Source: Pedobacter nutrimenti (GTDB lineage Bacteria; Bacteroidota; Bacteroidia; Sphingobacteriales; Sphingobacteriaceae). Taken from it: a stretch of 64,000 nucleotides of DNA. The stretch is taken from the NCBI RefSeq assembly GCF_003208655.1, contig NZ_QKLU01000005.1, positions 92,889-156,888 of the forward strand. Reading direction: 5' to 3'. This document shows positions 7,874 through 17,100 of the stretch, one piece after another; within the stretch, counting starts at the first letter, position 1; every line of letters begins with the position of its first letter. The translations under genes were made by a program, and so were the position numbers. The notes under the pieces were generated by a model, which saw only the letters and a program-made list of their open reading frames with translations, was not told the DNA's origin and made no database searches.

Positions 7874-8689
7874 TTATTTAAGTGCGGGTAGAATTGAATT
7901 GGGTTTTAAAATGTCTTTAATATCTTCAAAAGGAATCAATAGCTCGGTTCTGCCGGCTGCGTAGGCTTTGATTTCGTAAGGATTGTATAAAAATTTAAGG
8001 CCTTTATCGGTTACTGTAAAATTGTGATTTAGCGAAAAAGTGTTCTTCTCAAAGAAATAACTATTCGCCAGACTTTGTGTACTGGTCAGATGTTCGTTTT
8101 TTCTAAAGATCTTTTCAGCAATTTTAGTCAGTTTCGGCATATTTGCTTTATCAATAAGGGAGTCTAAAGTGATCCGGTGCTGACTGGAGGTGTTGTAATT
8201 TTCAAAGATTACCGCCGAGTTGGGGTGTGCACCGCCGGCATAGTCAATAAAAGTATATTCCAGGGGAAGATAATTTTTTCTCTGGGGCAATACACGGATT
8301 TCAATTTGTTTAAACCAGGCCTGCTGATCTTCTTTATTGTCTTTTTTATAATCGTCAAAACCTTTTATAAAACCATCTGCCATTTCTTTATAGCTTTTGT
8401 ACTGAGGTTCGTCGGGGCCGTTGGTTTTAAGTGCATAGGTTTGCACAAAAGTATTGATGCCCTTATTGGTAAAAACCGGATAACGCACACTGGCCTTAGA
8501 GGTATCGGCTGATTTTTTTTCATTGGCAGGCAGGAGTTTGCTGTATACTTTAACAGAATCATATTTGAAAGTTAAAGTATCTGTAAGGCCTGATGTTGCA
8601 GTTGTAGAATCGGTGGTATGGTTACCTTTTTTTTCACTCTGACAAGCCATTATGCCCGAGATGATCAATAGTGCCGCTATTTTTTTCAT
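7874..8689 (-). CDS. DUF3298/DUF4163-type lipoprotein
   Basis: A 271-residue lipoprotein with lipobox GIMAC (Cys16). The mature part carries the DUF4163-like N-terminal half and the DUF3298 motif DYAGGAHPN near residues 150-158, as in RsiV-type proteins. RsiV of Bacillus is an anti-sigma factor that binds lysozyme, but this protein has no membrane-spanning cytoplasmic tail. An anti-sigma role is therefore not supported; a periplasmic ligand-binding role is possible. It lies 11 bases after the GNAT gene and 2 bases before aspartate kinase, in one operon. Confidence 0.85.
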   Translation of the reverse strand: MKKIAALLIISGIMACQSEKKGNHTTDSTTATSGLTDTLTFKYDSVKVYSKLLPANEKKSADTSKASVRYPVFTNKGINTFVQTYALKTNGPDEPQYKSYKEMADGFIKGFDDYKKDNKEDQQAWFKQIEIRVLPQRKNYLPLEYTFIDYAGGAHPNSAVIFENYNTSSQHRITLDSLIDKANMPKLTKIAEKIFRKNEHLTSTQSLANSYFFEKNTFSLNHNFTVTDKGLKFLYNPYEIKAYAAGRTELLIPFEDIKDILKPNSILPALK

Positions 8690-8700
8690 AGATATGATCT

Positions 8701-9183
8701 TTAAAGAGTTTCTGAGTTTGTGCCGTTGATTTGGCCGGCAGAAAAAGAAGCATTCAGCCAGCCTGATTCAATATAAGCATTATATTTTTTATAAAACCGA
8801 ATGGCGGGTTCGTTCCAATCCAGCACTTGCCAGACCATGCCTGTGAAATTTTTATCTTTGGCTTCCTTTATGACCCTTTCAAAGAGGAGCTTGCCAACGC
8901 CCTTGCCTCTGTAAGCTTCAGTGACGATAAAATCTTCCAGGTACAGGCGGCGCCCTTTCCAGGTGGAATAACGGATATAATACAAGGCAAAACCAATAAT
9001 CTGGTCCTGGTTTTCGGCAACAAATGCCTTCCAAACCGGCTTTTCTCCAAAACCTGCATCAGCAAACTCTTCTAAAGTTACAGTTACTTCTTCAGGTAAT
9101 TTTTCGTACAGGGCCAGCTCATGGATCAGTTCCATCATGGCCGGGCAGTCTTTTTCCTGCGACTCACGTATAAGGATGCTCAT
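8701..9183 (-). CDS. GNAT family N-acetyltransferase
   Basis: A 160-residue acetyl-CoA-dependent acetyltransferase. The acetyl-CoA binding motif A is clear (EDFIVTEAYRGKGVGKLLFE, residues 83-102), followed by the motif B region WQVLDWNEPAIRFYKKYNA. This arrangement and length resemble diamine or thialysine acetyltransferases, but the substrate cannot be fixed from sequence. Its start overlaps the end of the upstream PLP-binding protein gene by four bases (ATGA type), which points to coupled translation. Confidence 0.9.
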   Translation of the reverse strand: MSILIRESQEKDCPAMMELIHELALYEKLPEEVTVTLEEFADAGFGEKPVWKAFVAENQDQIIGFALYYIRYSTWKGRRLYLEDFIVTEAYRGKGVGKLLFERVIKEAKDKNFTGMVWQVLDWNEPAIRFYKKYNAYIESGWLNASFSAGQINGTNSETL

Positions 9184-9869
9184 TCTGCTTTAAAATGTTT
9201 GATTTTTCTTTTTCCAAATATATTTGTTCCAATGCGTACCATGGTGCTTCCTTCCTCTAAAGCTATTTTATAGTCTGCGGACATACCCATTGAGCGCTCA
9301 CTGAAAGCTTCATCTTTCCGGAAGTAGGTCAGTTTGATGCCCTCGAATAAGACTTTAAGTTCCTGAAATTCTGCTCGCAGCTGTAATTCAGATGCTGTAT
9401 TGGTGGCAATTCCCATCAGTCCCCTGATCCGGATGTTTTGTAATTTTTGAAATTCATCCGAACGGAGTAATTCTATAACCTCATCAAAACCAAGTCCAAA
9501 TTTAGTTTCTTCATCGGCGATATAAATCTGGAGTAAACAATCAATGACCCGGTTGTTTTTTAAGGCTTGTTTATTAATCTCCTGGAGCAGTTTCAGACTA
9601 TCGACCGATTCGATCAGACTGATAAAAGGAGCAATGTATTTTACTTTATTGGTCTGCAGGTGACCAATCAGGTGCCATTGTATGTCTTTTGGTAGCTGAG
9701 CCTGTTTTTCTACAAGTTCCTGGACCAGGTTTTCGCCAAAAATTCTTTGACCAGCATCATAAGCTTCCAGGACTGCTGAAGCTTCGTTGTTTTTAGAAAC
9801 AGCGACAAGTTTTGCTGAACTCTGTTCTATTTCTTTTTTATATTTTAATAAGTTATCGGCTATGCTCAT
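9180..9869 (-). CDS. yggS: YggS/PLPBP family pyridoxal phosphate homeostasis protein
   Basis: A 229-residue member of the PLP-binding protein family that buffers pyridoxal 5'-phosphate and affects amino-acid and vitamin B6 balance. It shows no known catalytic turnover. The expected PLP-binding Lys is Lys26 in KLVAVSKNN. The family signature GLMGIATNT (about 155-163) and the SMGMSADYKIALEEGSTMVRIG phosphate-binding region near the C-terminus are present. It is the first gene of the five-gene minus-strand operon ending at 5426. Confidence 0.94.
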   Translation of the reverse strand: MSIADNLLKYKKEIEQSSAKLVAVSKNNEASAVLEAYDAGQRIFGENLVQELVEKQAQLPKDIQWHLIGHLQTNKVKYIAPFISLIESVDSLKLLQEINKQALKNNRVIDCLLQIYIADEETKFGLGFDEVIELLRSDEFQKLQNIRIRGLMGIATNTASELQLRAEFQELKVLFEGIKLTYFRKDEAFSERSMGMSADYKIALEEGSTMVRIGTNIFGKRKIKHFKAE

Positions 9870-10020
9870 TTATCAGTATTTTTGGTAAAATTAACAACCT
9901 TAGCGCAATTTGCAGTAACAAATGATCCTATTTAAAGCAGGATCTTGTTTTTATAACCTTTTGCTGGCAAAACAAAGGTTACGCTGAGCGGTTAAGCTTA
10001 AAGATAAAGAATAGATTAAA

Positions 10021-10521
10021 ATGAAAAGATGTTTGTTGCTGGGAATACTGCCGGTGTTGATGTGGGGTTGTAAACCGAAGATCCCAAAAGACATAATACA
10101 GCCTGAGGAAATGCAAAAAATATTATACAATATACATATGACAGATGGTTATATCAGTACCATCACCAATGCAGATTCAGCAAAAAAAGTTGCCGCATCC
10201 TTTTATAAAGGTGTGTATAAAAAATTTGGAACGGATTCTGTTCAATATAACAAGAGCATGGATTTTTATTATAAAAATCCTGATCTGATGAACGACATGT
10301 ATCTTAAAATTGTGGAAGACCTTAAAAAGGTAAAAACAAAATTAGATAAAATCGAGGCAGATTCCATAGCCCTGGCCGCTAAGAAAAAACTTAAAACAGA
10401 TTCTTTAAAAGCCAAAATCAAATTAAATGAGGTGCTGAAAAAGGATAGTATTTCTGACAGCCTCTCTTTAAAGAAAAAGAAAAAATCAGACCAGCTTAAA
10501 CGCAGGCCTGTGATGAAGTAA
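10021..10521 (+). CDS. DUF4296 lipoprotein
   Basis: A 166-residue lipoprotein whose signal peptide ends at Cys17 (LMWGC). Residues about 20-105 form the DUF4296 domain (IPKDIIQPEEMQKILYNIHM), a Bacteroidota-specific family of unknown function. The last 60 residues are a Lys-rich, probably helical tail with low-complexity KKKLKTDSLKAK segments. It ends three bases before mutS2, so the two are probably co-transcribed. No link between their functions is evident. The frame on the opposite strand is a shadow. Confidence 0.88.
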   Translation: MKRCLLLGILPVLMWGCKPKIPKDIIQPEEMQKILYNIHMTDGYISTITNADSAKKVAASFYKGVYKKFGTDSVQYNKSMDFYYKNPDLMNDMYLKIVEDLKKVKTKLDKIEADSIALAAKKKLKTDSLKAKIKLNEVLKKDSISDSLSLKKKKKSDQLKRRPVMK

Positions 10522-10524
10522 ATC

Positions 10525-12900
10525 ATGTTATATCCGGAAAATTGTTTAGAGCGTTTAGGTTTCAATGAAATCAGGGCGCTCATTTATAAAAATTGCTTAA
10601 GTCCTATGGGACAGCAATTGGTGAGTAAAATGCAGGTCATGACCAAGTATGACCAGATTAATAAGTTTTTAAGACAAACCAGAGAGTTTAAAAGTATCCT
10701 TGAAAATCAGGAACCCCTGCAAATCAGTTCTTTTTTTGACATCAGAAGTCTTGCCGATAAAATCAGGGTAGAAGGGACCTATCTTTCTGAAGAAGAATTG
10801 TTTCAGATGTATACCTCTCTGCAGACGGTGTTTTCTGTAATCCGCTTTTTTGATGAACGAAAAGAGGTTTATCCGAACCTCGAAGCGCTTTTTGAACACC
10901 TTCCCATCGAAAAGAATATTCTGCGAAAAATAGAGACGGTTCTGGATGCCAAAGGAAAGATCAAACCAAATGCTTCTGCTGTTTTATTCCAGATCATCAC
11001 TGATCTGGCAAAAGGAGAACAGGAGGTCCGTAAAAAAATGGATTCGATTTACAAACAGGCCCTTGGAAATAATTGGGTGGCCGATGGCAGCCTGACGGTC
11101 CGGGATGGAAGGATTTGTATCCCTTTACTGGCTGAAAACAAACGTAAACTTAAAGGCTTTATACATGATGAGTCTGCAAGCGGGCAAACCGTTTATATGG
11201 AGCCGGAAGAAGTGTTTACACTGAATAATAAATTAAGGGACCTGGAGTTTGATAAAAGACGGGAGATCATTAAGATCCTGATTGCCCTGACAAATGAACT
11301 CAGGCCTTATACCCCTTTGTTGTTGTCTTATCATGGTTTTTTAACCAAACTGGATTTTGTAAGGGCGAAGGCTCTTTTTGCCATTGAAATTGAAGCAGAT
11401 ATGCCTGTACTGGTGAAAGAGGCGAGAACAAAACTGGTCAATGCCCGGCACCCGCTCTTATTTCTTTCTTTTGCAGCGGATCAGAAAACGGTGGTTCCTT
11501 TAAATGTACAAATTCATGAAAATTTAAGGATTGTACTGGTGTCAGGACCGAATGCCGGAGGAAAATCTGTTTGTATGAAAACAGTTGGCTTGTTGCAGAT
11601 CATGTTGCAGAGCGGATTGCTGATCCCGGTTCATGAATCGAGTGAGGTTGGGATTTTTGATCAGATTTTTGCAGATATAGGCGATGATCAATCTATTGAA
11701 AGTGATCTGAGTACCTATAGCGCACACTTGACAAAGATGAGGTATTTTGTTGCGCACGCCACGCCGAAATCGTTGGTATTGATTGATGAATTTGGTACAG
11801 GAACGGACCCTCAGTTCGGCGGTCCGATGGCGGAGGCTGTTCTGGAAGTACTGAACAACAAAAAGGTCAGGGGGGTAATTACAACGCATTATTCGAATTT
11901 GAAGTTGTTTGCAGGAAGTACCCCTGGACTGGAAAATGCTTCCATGTTATTTGATAATGACAAAATGAAGCCCCTCTATATCCTTGAAGTAGGTAAACCT
12001 GGGAGCTCCTACGCCTTTGAAATTGCACAGAACATTGGTTTGCAGCCGGAAGTATTGAAGCTGGCCAGAGAAAAGACTGGCAGCAACCAGAACCGGGTAG
12101 ATACCTTGCTGGTCGATCTTGAGCGGGAGAAAAAACAAATTTACGACACCAAAATACAGCTTTCCACCCAGCAGAATAAAGTGAAGAACCTGGTGGCAGA
12201 AAATGAGAAGTTGAAACTTTTTCTGGAAGAGAACAAAAAAAGCCTCATGAAAGAGGCCAAGATGGAAGCCCAGGCCATCATCAAAAATGCGAATAAGCTG
12301 GTTGAAAATACCATTGCAGAGATCAAGGAAAAGCAGGCGGATAAAGTCGTCACCAAACAATTAAGGCAAAATCTCGAGAAAGTTTTGGTTCAAAACCAGG
12401 TCAAAGAAGAGAAGAAAGAAGTTTTACCGGCCCAAAAACTGGATGGACCTATAGAGGTCGGTGACTGGGTGCAGCTGAACAATAGTGAAACAACCGGACA
12501 GGTACTTGAAATAAACAGGGACAACCTGGTTGTTGCATTGGGAGACCTGAGGTCTGTGATCAAAAAGAACAGGGCGCATAAGATCAGTAATACCCAGGCA
12601 AGAAAAGCCATTCAGGCCAATTCTTATTCCGGAAGTATTTCTGAAGCGATCAGTTCTTTTAATGCGGAATTGGATTTAAGGGGAATGAGAGGGGAAAATG
12701 CCTTACAAGAGGTGGAAAAATACCTGGACCGGTCTGTGATGTTGGGTTTTCCTTTTATCAAACTGATTCATGGAAAAGGAGATGGTATTTTGCGTAAACT
12801 GATCAGGGAGTACCTAAAAAAGTATAGCCAGGTAACCCGGGTTGAAGATGAACACGCAGACCGCGGGGGGGATGGAATTACCTATGTTTATTTGAAGTAA
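10525..12900 (+). CDS. mutS2: Endonuclease MutS2
   Basis: MutS2 is a MutS-like ATPase with a nuclease tail, linked in other bacteria to suppression of recombination and to rescue of collided ribosomes. It has 791 residues, the normal length. The Walker A motif is GPNAGGKS (341-348) and the Walker B region is LVLIDEFGTGTDP at about 416-428. A long coiled-coil segment spans about 515-630. The C-terminal Smr domain (about 715-791) has LDLRGMRG and the HGKGDGILR motif. The mismatch-recognition domain of MutS is absent, as expected. A terminator follows at 12920. Confidence 0.97.
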   Translation: MLYPENCLERLGFNEIRALIYKNCLSPMGQQLVSKMQVMTKYDQINKFLRQTREFKSILENQEPLQISSFFDIRSLADKIRVEGTYLSEEELFQMYTSLQTVFSVIRFFDERKEVYPNLEALFEHLPIEKNILRKIETVLDAKGKIKPNASAVLFQIITDLAKGEQEVRKKMDSIYKQALGNNWVADGSLTVRDGRICIPLLAENKRKLKGFIHDESASGQTVYMEPEEVFTLNNKLRDLEFDKRREIIKILIALTNELRPYTPLLLSYHGFLTKLDFVRAKALFAIEIEADMPVLVKEARTKLVNARHPLLFLSFAADQKTVVPLNVQIHENLRIVLVSGPNAGGKSVCMKTVGLLQIMLQSGLLIPVHESSEVGIFDQIFADIGDDQSIESDLSTYSAHLTKMRYFVAHATPKSLVLIDEFGTGTDPQFGGPMAEAVLEVLNNKKVRGVITTHYSNLKLFAGSTPGLENASMLFDNDKMKPLYILEVGKPGSSYAFEIAQNIGLQPEVLKLAREKTGSNQNRVDTLLVDLEREKKQIYDTKIQLSTQQNKVKNLVAENEKLKLFLEENKKSLMKEAKMEAQAIIKNANKLVENTIAEIKEKQADKVVTKQLRQNLEKVLVQNQVKEEKKEVLPAQKLDGPIEVGDWVQLNNSETTGQVLEINRDNLVVALGDLRSVIKKNRAHKISNTQARKAIQANSYSGSISEAISSFNAELDLRGMRGENALQEVEKYLDRSVMLGFPFIKLIHGKGDGILRKLIREYLKKYSQVTRVEDEHADRGGDGITYVYLK

Positions 12901-12919
12901 TCTTAAGCCTGATTTGTGG

Positions 12920-12952
12920 ACCGGACTAACAAAGTCCGGTAGAGTTTTTTTA
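12920..12952 (+). terminator. Intrinsic terminator after mutS2
   Basis: ACCGGACT (12920-12927) pairs with AGTCCGGT (12933-12940) around a five-base loop. A run of T follows a short AGAG spacer. It separates mutS2 from the CoA-transferase pair. Confidence 0.8.
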
Positions 12953-12975
12953 ATTTTAGCATTCAAACCAAATAT

Positions 12976-13677
12976 ATGATCAATAAAGTTGTATCGGGGG
13001 CCGGGGAGGCCATCCGGGATATAGAAGACGGTAGTACTTTAATGCTTGGGGGCTTTGGCTTATGCGGAATCCCTGAAAACTGTATTCATGCCCTTGTTCA
13101 AAAGAACGTAAAAAACCTGACGTGTATTTCCAATAATGCGGGAGTGGACGATTTTGGAATAGGCTTGATGCTGCAGCAGCGCCAGGTCAAAAAGATGATC
13201 TCCTCTTATGTCGGGGAGAATGCAGAATTTGAAAGGCAGTTGCTAAGCGGTGAACTGGAAGTTGAGTTGATTCCTCAGGGGACTTTAGCGACCCGTTGTA
13301 TGGCGGCAGGTTATGGTATGCCTGCGATTTTTACACCTGCAGGCGTAGGAACTGAAGTTGCCCAGGGAAAAGAAGTACGGAATTTTAATGGAAAGGATTA
13401 CCTGATGGAATATGCTTTTGACGCTGATTTTGCAATCGTAAAGGCATGGAAAGGGGATACAGCTGGTAATTTGATTTACAGGTCCACCAGCAGGAACTTC
13501 AACCCGGTTATGGCTATGGCCGGAAAGACAACCATTGCAGAAGTGGAAATCCTGGTAGAGGCAGGGGAGCTGGATCCGGATCAGATTCACACCCCTGGCG
13601 TATTTGTACACCGCATTTTTCAGGGTACTGATTACGAAAAGAGAATTGAACAACGTACGGTCAGGACCAAAAATTAA
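12976..13677 (+). CDS. scoA: 3-oxoacid CoA-transferase subunit A
   Basis: Alpha subunit of the succinyl-CoA:3-ketoacid (acetoacetate) CoA-transferase, 233 residues. It shows the family signature GGFGLCGIPENCI at about residues 27-39 and the GVGTEVAQGKEVR segment around 127-139. Together with subunit B it would transfer CoA between succinyl-CoA and acetoacetate, for use of ketone bodies or branched amino acids. The subunit B gene follows after 10 bases. A thiolase that could complete the acetoacetate route lies 17 kb away at 30863. Confidence 0.93.
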   Translation: MINKVVSGAGEAIRDIEDGSTLMLGGFGLCGIPENCIHALVQKNVKNLTCISNNAGVDDFGIGLMLQQRQVKKMISSYVGENAEFERQLLSGELEVELIPQGTLATRCMAAGYGMPAIFTPAGVGTEVAQGKEVRNFNGKDYLMEYAFDADFAIVKAWKGDTAGNLIYRSTSRNFNPVMAMAGKTTIAEVEILVEAGELDPDQIHTPGVFVHRIFQGTDYEKRIEQRTVRTKN

Positions 13678-13687
13678 AACAAATACT

Positions 13688-14347
13688 ATGCTGGATAAGA
13701 ACGGAATTGCGAGACGCATCGCAAAAGAAATAAAAGATGGTTATTATGTAAATCTGGGTATTGGTATACCGACACTGGTTGCCAATTATATTCCAGATGG
13801 AATTAATGTGGTGTTACAATCTGAAAATGGTTTACTGGGAATGGGGCCTTTTCCTTTTGAAGGGGAAGAAGATGCTGATTTAATTAATGCGGGGAAACAA
13901 ACCATTACCACATTGCCAGGGTCCTCTGTGTTTGATTCTGCATTGAGTTTCGGAATGATCAGAAGTCAGAAAATTGACCTGACCATTCTTGGTGCAATGG
14001 AAGTTTCAGAATATGGTGATATTGCGAACTGGAAAATTCCGGGTAAAATGGTGAAAGGTATGGGAGGAGCTATGGACCTTGTCGCTTCTGCAAAGAACAT
14101 CATTGTCGCAATGCAGCATGTAAATAAAGCCGGAGAAAGCAAACTATTAAAAGCTTGTACGCTACCATTGACCGGGGTTCGTTGCATTAAAAAAATTGTA
14201 ACCGAACTCGCTGTTCTGGATGTTCTGCCTGAGGGTGGGTTCAAATTATTGGAAAGAGCACCGGGTGTCAGTGTCGATTATATTAAAACTTCTACCTCAG
14301 GCAGACTGATCGCTGATGACCAGACTCCGGAAATGGATCTGGGTTAA
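13688..14347 (+). CDS. scoB: 3-oxoacid CoA-transferase subunit B
   Basis: Beta subunit, 219 residues from ATG 13688. The frame is open further upstream to 13604, but that part overlaps scoA and lacks family similarity, so the later start is chosen. The catalytic glutamate that forms the enzyme-CoA thioester is Glu46 in QSENGLLGMG. The GIGIPTLVANYIP motif (24-36) is also typical. Its stop codon interlocks with the stop of the convergent uridine kinase gene (four shared bases), leaving no room for a hairpin terminator between them. Confidence 0.95.
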   Translation: MLDKNGIARRIAKEIKDGYYVNLGIGIPTLVANYIPDGINVVLQSENGLLGMGPFPFEGEEDADLINAGKQTITTLPGSSVFDSALSFGMIRSQKIDLTILGAMEVSEYGDIANWKIPGKMVKGMGGAMDLVASAKNIIVAMQHVNKAGESKLLKACTLPLTGVRCIKKIVTELAVLDVLPEGGFKLLERAPGVSVDYIKTSTSGRLIADDQTPEMDLG

Positions 14348-14985
14348 TCCTTTTTACAGAATTTAGGCTTCAGATCATTTGCGATACTTTCTGTTACTGC
14401 AATGATTTCTTCTGAAGTATTCAGGTTGTTGGAAACGATCATTTGACATTCTTCACGGTAAGGAAGAAGAAACTCTTTATAAGATGGCATAACGTGGTTA
14501 TGCCATTTGTATAAAACATCTTCTTCAGGGTAGCCCCTTTCATTGCCATCTCTTCTGATCCTTCTGTCCAGGGCGACTTCTTCGTCGGCTTCTATAAAGA
14601 TTTTATGATCCAGTAATTCTGCAATTTCTTTAAAGTGAAGGATGAAAAGCCCTTCTACGATGATGATTGGTGCCGGATTGATTTCCAGAATTTTAACAAC
14701 AGCGAGAGGATTGTTGAAATTGTATTCTTTTTTGTAAACGACCTCGCCTTTAAGGAGCTTTTTGATGTCCAGGGTAAACTGAGCATCGTCAATGGTAGAG
14801 GGAAGATCAAAGTTGTATAATTTATTTTCTTCCTGTGTCATTTCCCCTGCGGGAATATAATAGTCATCCTGTGAAACCAGGGTAACTTCATCATTTTTAA
14901 AATGGTGTAAAAAACAATTCAAAAAAAAAGTTTTACCGGATCCGCTGCCACCTGCAATCCCGATAATGAAAGGCTTATTGTTCAT
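14344..14985 (-). CDS. udk: Uridine kinase
   Basis: Phosphorylates uridine and cytidine in pyrimidine salvage. The P-loop is GGSGSGKT (residues 12-19), followed by SQDDYYIPAGEM, the nucleoside-binding DDYY motif. The lid region contains RRIRRDGNERGY at about 138-149. The length of 213 residues is normal. Its start overlaps the end of the LysM-protein gene by 11 bases, so the two are probably translated from one message. The 3' end overlaps scoB on the other strand by four bases. Confidence 0.94.
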   Translation of the reverse strand: MNNKPFIIGIAGGSGSGKTFFLNCFLHHFKNDEVTLVSQDDYYIPAGEMTQEENKLYNFDLPSTIDDAQFTLDIKKLLKGEVVYKKEYNFNNPLAVVKILEINPAPIIIVEGLFILHFKEIAELLDHKIFIEADEEVALDRRIRRDGNERGYPEEDVLYKWHNHVMPSYKEFLLPYREECQMIVSNNLNTSEEIIAVTESIANDLKPKFCKKD

Positions 14986-16345
14986 TATTATCTTGTCCGC
15001 TGTAAGTTAAATTGCAAAAAAATCTTTTATCTAAAGCACCTAATGCGTCTGCAACTGCTTTTGTCATTACAATTATAACATCTTTTGTGGATTCATTCTC
15101 TGTAAATTTACCAACAACCTTGGCAAAGGTAGAGCGGTTGCTCATCGGATTGGTGATTTTGATCACTGTTCCTATTGGTGCAGTGCGGTGCAATACAAGC
15201 ATTTTACTTGGGTCAAGATCCTGATCGGAGATCCACATTGCCGTACCTTTTTCATCAATCTGGTTTAAGCCATAACGGCTTGGTGCATATTTTAATGAAG
15301 GATTTTTAATAGAGGATAAAGTATCGGCTTCTGCATTGTTTACAGGTGGTGCAACTGGTTTTTTAACAGGATACTGTCCGCGGATCAATAATTTCTGTCC
15401 TACGCTGAGGGCATTGTCGTCAAGTTTGTTTTTGGTCTTCAACTGGTCCATGGTCATCCCATACTTGGTGGCAATGGAATAAATGGTTTCATTGGAGGCT
15501 ACAGTATGTTCTACAAATTCTTCCGATGGCTGGTTTGCAGGTACTGCAACGGGAGTTGTGACCGTTTTGGTTGTCTCTGCTGGTTTAACAGGTGTATTTT
15601 CTACTGCCTTTTCTTCTAGGCCTGCTTTTGCAGGTACTTTAAGAACCTGTGCAATTTTCAGATTCGAACTATTTAAATTGTTAATTCTTTTGATTTCATT
15701 TATAGTGGTACCGTATTTTTCTGCGAGCATGTTGAGGTTCTCTTTTGGCTGAACGACATGTTCTATGTAAGTACCGCCATTCCCTGCGACAGTTGTTTCG
15801 GCATTTTTTGCAGGTTCTTCGCGTCGGGATGGTCTTTCTTCTTTTGCTTCAGCTGCCTTTTGTTCCCCGCCTTCCTGAGCCGGCATTTTTAAGATCTGGC
15901 CAATTTTAAGGTTAACTGTACTGAGTTCATTAATTCTTTTGATCTCCTCCACGGTTGTTCCATATTTTTGTGCCAGTCTGTTCAGATTATCTTTAGGCTG
16001 GACGGTATGTTCTGTATAATTTCCAGCAGGGGAAGCAGTACCTGATTTATTGTTCTTTGTAGCTTGTACAGGTGTTGATTCTTCTTTAAAAGGGATATTA
16101 GTGGGCACTTTGATGACTACCCCAATTTGCAGGTATTTATTTTCATTAAAATTCATGATGTCCTTTGGGGAAACATTGTATCTTCTCCCAATCGAATAAT
16201 AAGTGTCGTGCTGGACCACCTGATGAACGATAAGTTTTTTACCTTTTAAATTTTCTACTCCAATGGAGTCCCTGCCAAGGGAGGCAGAACTTTCTGATAT
16301 ATTGAAAAATATGGCAAACAGGGCCAGTATATAATATTTTTGCAT
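14975..16345 (-). CDS. LysM-repeat cell-wall protein with RlpA-like C-terminus
   Basis: A 456-residue exported protein. A hydrophobic signal segment spans residues 1-21. Four LysM peptidoglycan-binding repeats lie at about 40-81, 112-155, 195-238 and 279-322, separated by Pro/Ala/Glu-rich linkers. The last about 95 residues (from DLDPSKMLVLHRTAPIGTVI) resemble a double-psi beta-barrel like that of RlpA, which in some bacteria cleaves or binds glycan strands. No catalytic assignment is safe here. It is likely a periplasmic or outer-membrane-associated wall-binding protein, and it is coupled to udk by an 11-base overlap. Confidence 0.88.
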   Translation of the reverse strand: MQKYYILALFAIFFNISESSASLGRDSIGVENLKGKKLIVHQVVQHDTYYSIGRRYNVSPKDIMNFNENKYLQIGVVIKVPTNIPFKEESTPVQATKNNKSGTASPAGNYTEHTVQPKDNLNRLAQKYGTTVEEIKRINELSTVNLKIGQILKMPAQEGGEQKAAEAKEERPSRREEPAKNAETTVAGNGGTYIEHVVQPKENLNMLAEKYGTTINEIKRINNLNSSNLKIAQVLKVPAKAGLEEKAVENTPVKPAETTKTVTTPVAVPANQPSEEFVEHTVASNETIYSIATKYGMTMDQLKTKNKLDDNALSVGQKLLIRGQYPVKKPVAPPVNNAEADTLSSIKNPSLKYAPSRYGLNQIDEKGTAMWISDQDLDPSKMLVLHRTAPIGTVIKITNPMSNRSTFAKVVGKFTENESTKDVIIVMTKAVADALGALDKRFFCNLTYSGQDNNEQ

Positions 16346-16520
16346 TAATGTTTAATCAAGTTAATCCCGGCAATTATACGAATAAATTCTAGAAGCTTAA
16401 ATTATGTAAAGAAAACGGGAAATCGTCTTTGGTATTGTATTGAATTGTTTTTCCTGAAAACTTTTCTGCCAAATGCTTGTTGTATTTTTATATACGATCA
16501 ATAAAATAAAAACAATTATT

Positions 16521-17000
16521 ATGGACGCTAAGGAAATAAGTTTGAATGAAAAAAAGGTGAAACCGGTAGTAGATATGCTCAATGATTATCTGGCAAATTA
16601 TCATGTTCATTACCAGAAGTTAAGAGGCTGTCACTGGAACATTAAAGGACAGAATTTCTTTACCTTGCACCTTAAATTTGAAGAACTTTATACAAATGCA
16701 CAATTGACCATCGACGAAATCGCAGAGCGGGTATTGACTTTGGGTAAGCCGCCGCACAGCCGTTTTGCAGATTATATCAAAGAGTCTTCTATAAAGGAGG
16801 TGAATACTATAGGAATGAAAGATCTGGATATGGTAGATGCGGTACTGGAAGATATGGCCCATTTGATCCAACTTGAAAGAGAGTTGTTGGAGGCAACAGA
16901 TAAAGCTGGGGATGATGGTTCCAATGATATGGTGAACCGCTTTATGCAGTTCAAGGAAAAAAACACCTGGATGCTGCGTTCTTTTGCAAATAAAAAATAA
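16521..17000 (+). CDS. dps: Dps-family ferritin-like DNA-protection protein
   Basis: Dodecameric iron-storage and DNA-protecting protein, 159 residues from ATG 16521; the open frame upstream to 16473 lacks family similarity. The inter-subunit ferroxidase ligands fit the family spacing: His38, His50, Asp65 and Glu69. This is the same 12/15/4 spacing as in E. coli Dps. The GCHWNIKGQNFFTLH block is diagnostic. The short N-terminus has three lysines that could contact DNA, though it is shorter than in E. coli. A long hairpin terminator follows. Confidence 0.95.
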   Translation: MDAKEISLNEKKVKPVVDMLNDYLANYHVHYQKLRGCHWNIKGQNFFTLHLKFEELYTNAQLTIDEIAERVLTLGKPPHSRFADYIKESSIKEVNTIGMKDLDMVDAVLEDMAHLIQLERELLEATDKAGDDGSNDMVNRFMQFKEKNTWMLRSFANKK

Positions 17001-17014
17001 GCGCATGCGGTTTA

Positions 17015-17055
17015 AAAGCACAAAGGCCATGTCCCGGACATGGCCTTTGTGCTTT
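17015..17055 (+). terminator. Strong hairpin terminator after dps
   Basis: A perfect 19-bp stem (17015-17033 with 17037-17055) starts AAAGCACAAAGG and has a three-base loop. The T-tract is poor (only TTT ends the stem), so it may also act as a messenger-stabilising 3' structure. Confidence 0.75.
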
Positions 17056-17062
17056 GTGGGAA

Positions 17063-17094
17063 TTGCCGAAAACAAAATTTGTTTGATATCTTTG
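17063..17094 (+). promoter_or_regulatory. Candidate promoter of the UbiD gene
   Basis: TTG (17063-17065), 21 bases, then TATCTTTG (17087-17094) fits the Bacteroidota TTG/TAnnTTTG arrangement. The predicted transcript start falls at or within a base or two of the ATG at 17101, which implies a leaderless or nearly leaderless message. Confidence 0.5.
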
Positions 17095-17100
17095 GCCTAA

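Noticed and set aside
11947..12360. Minus-strand open frame inside mutS2
   Set aside because: It lies opposite the Lys/Glu-rich coiled coil of MutS2, which gives long Phe/Leu-rich shadow frames.
13604..13687. N-terminal extension of scoB
   Set aside because: It overlaps scoA in another frame and has no family similarity; ATG 13688 fits the known start.
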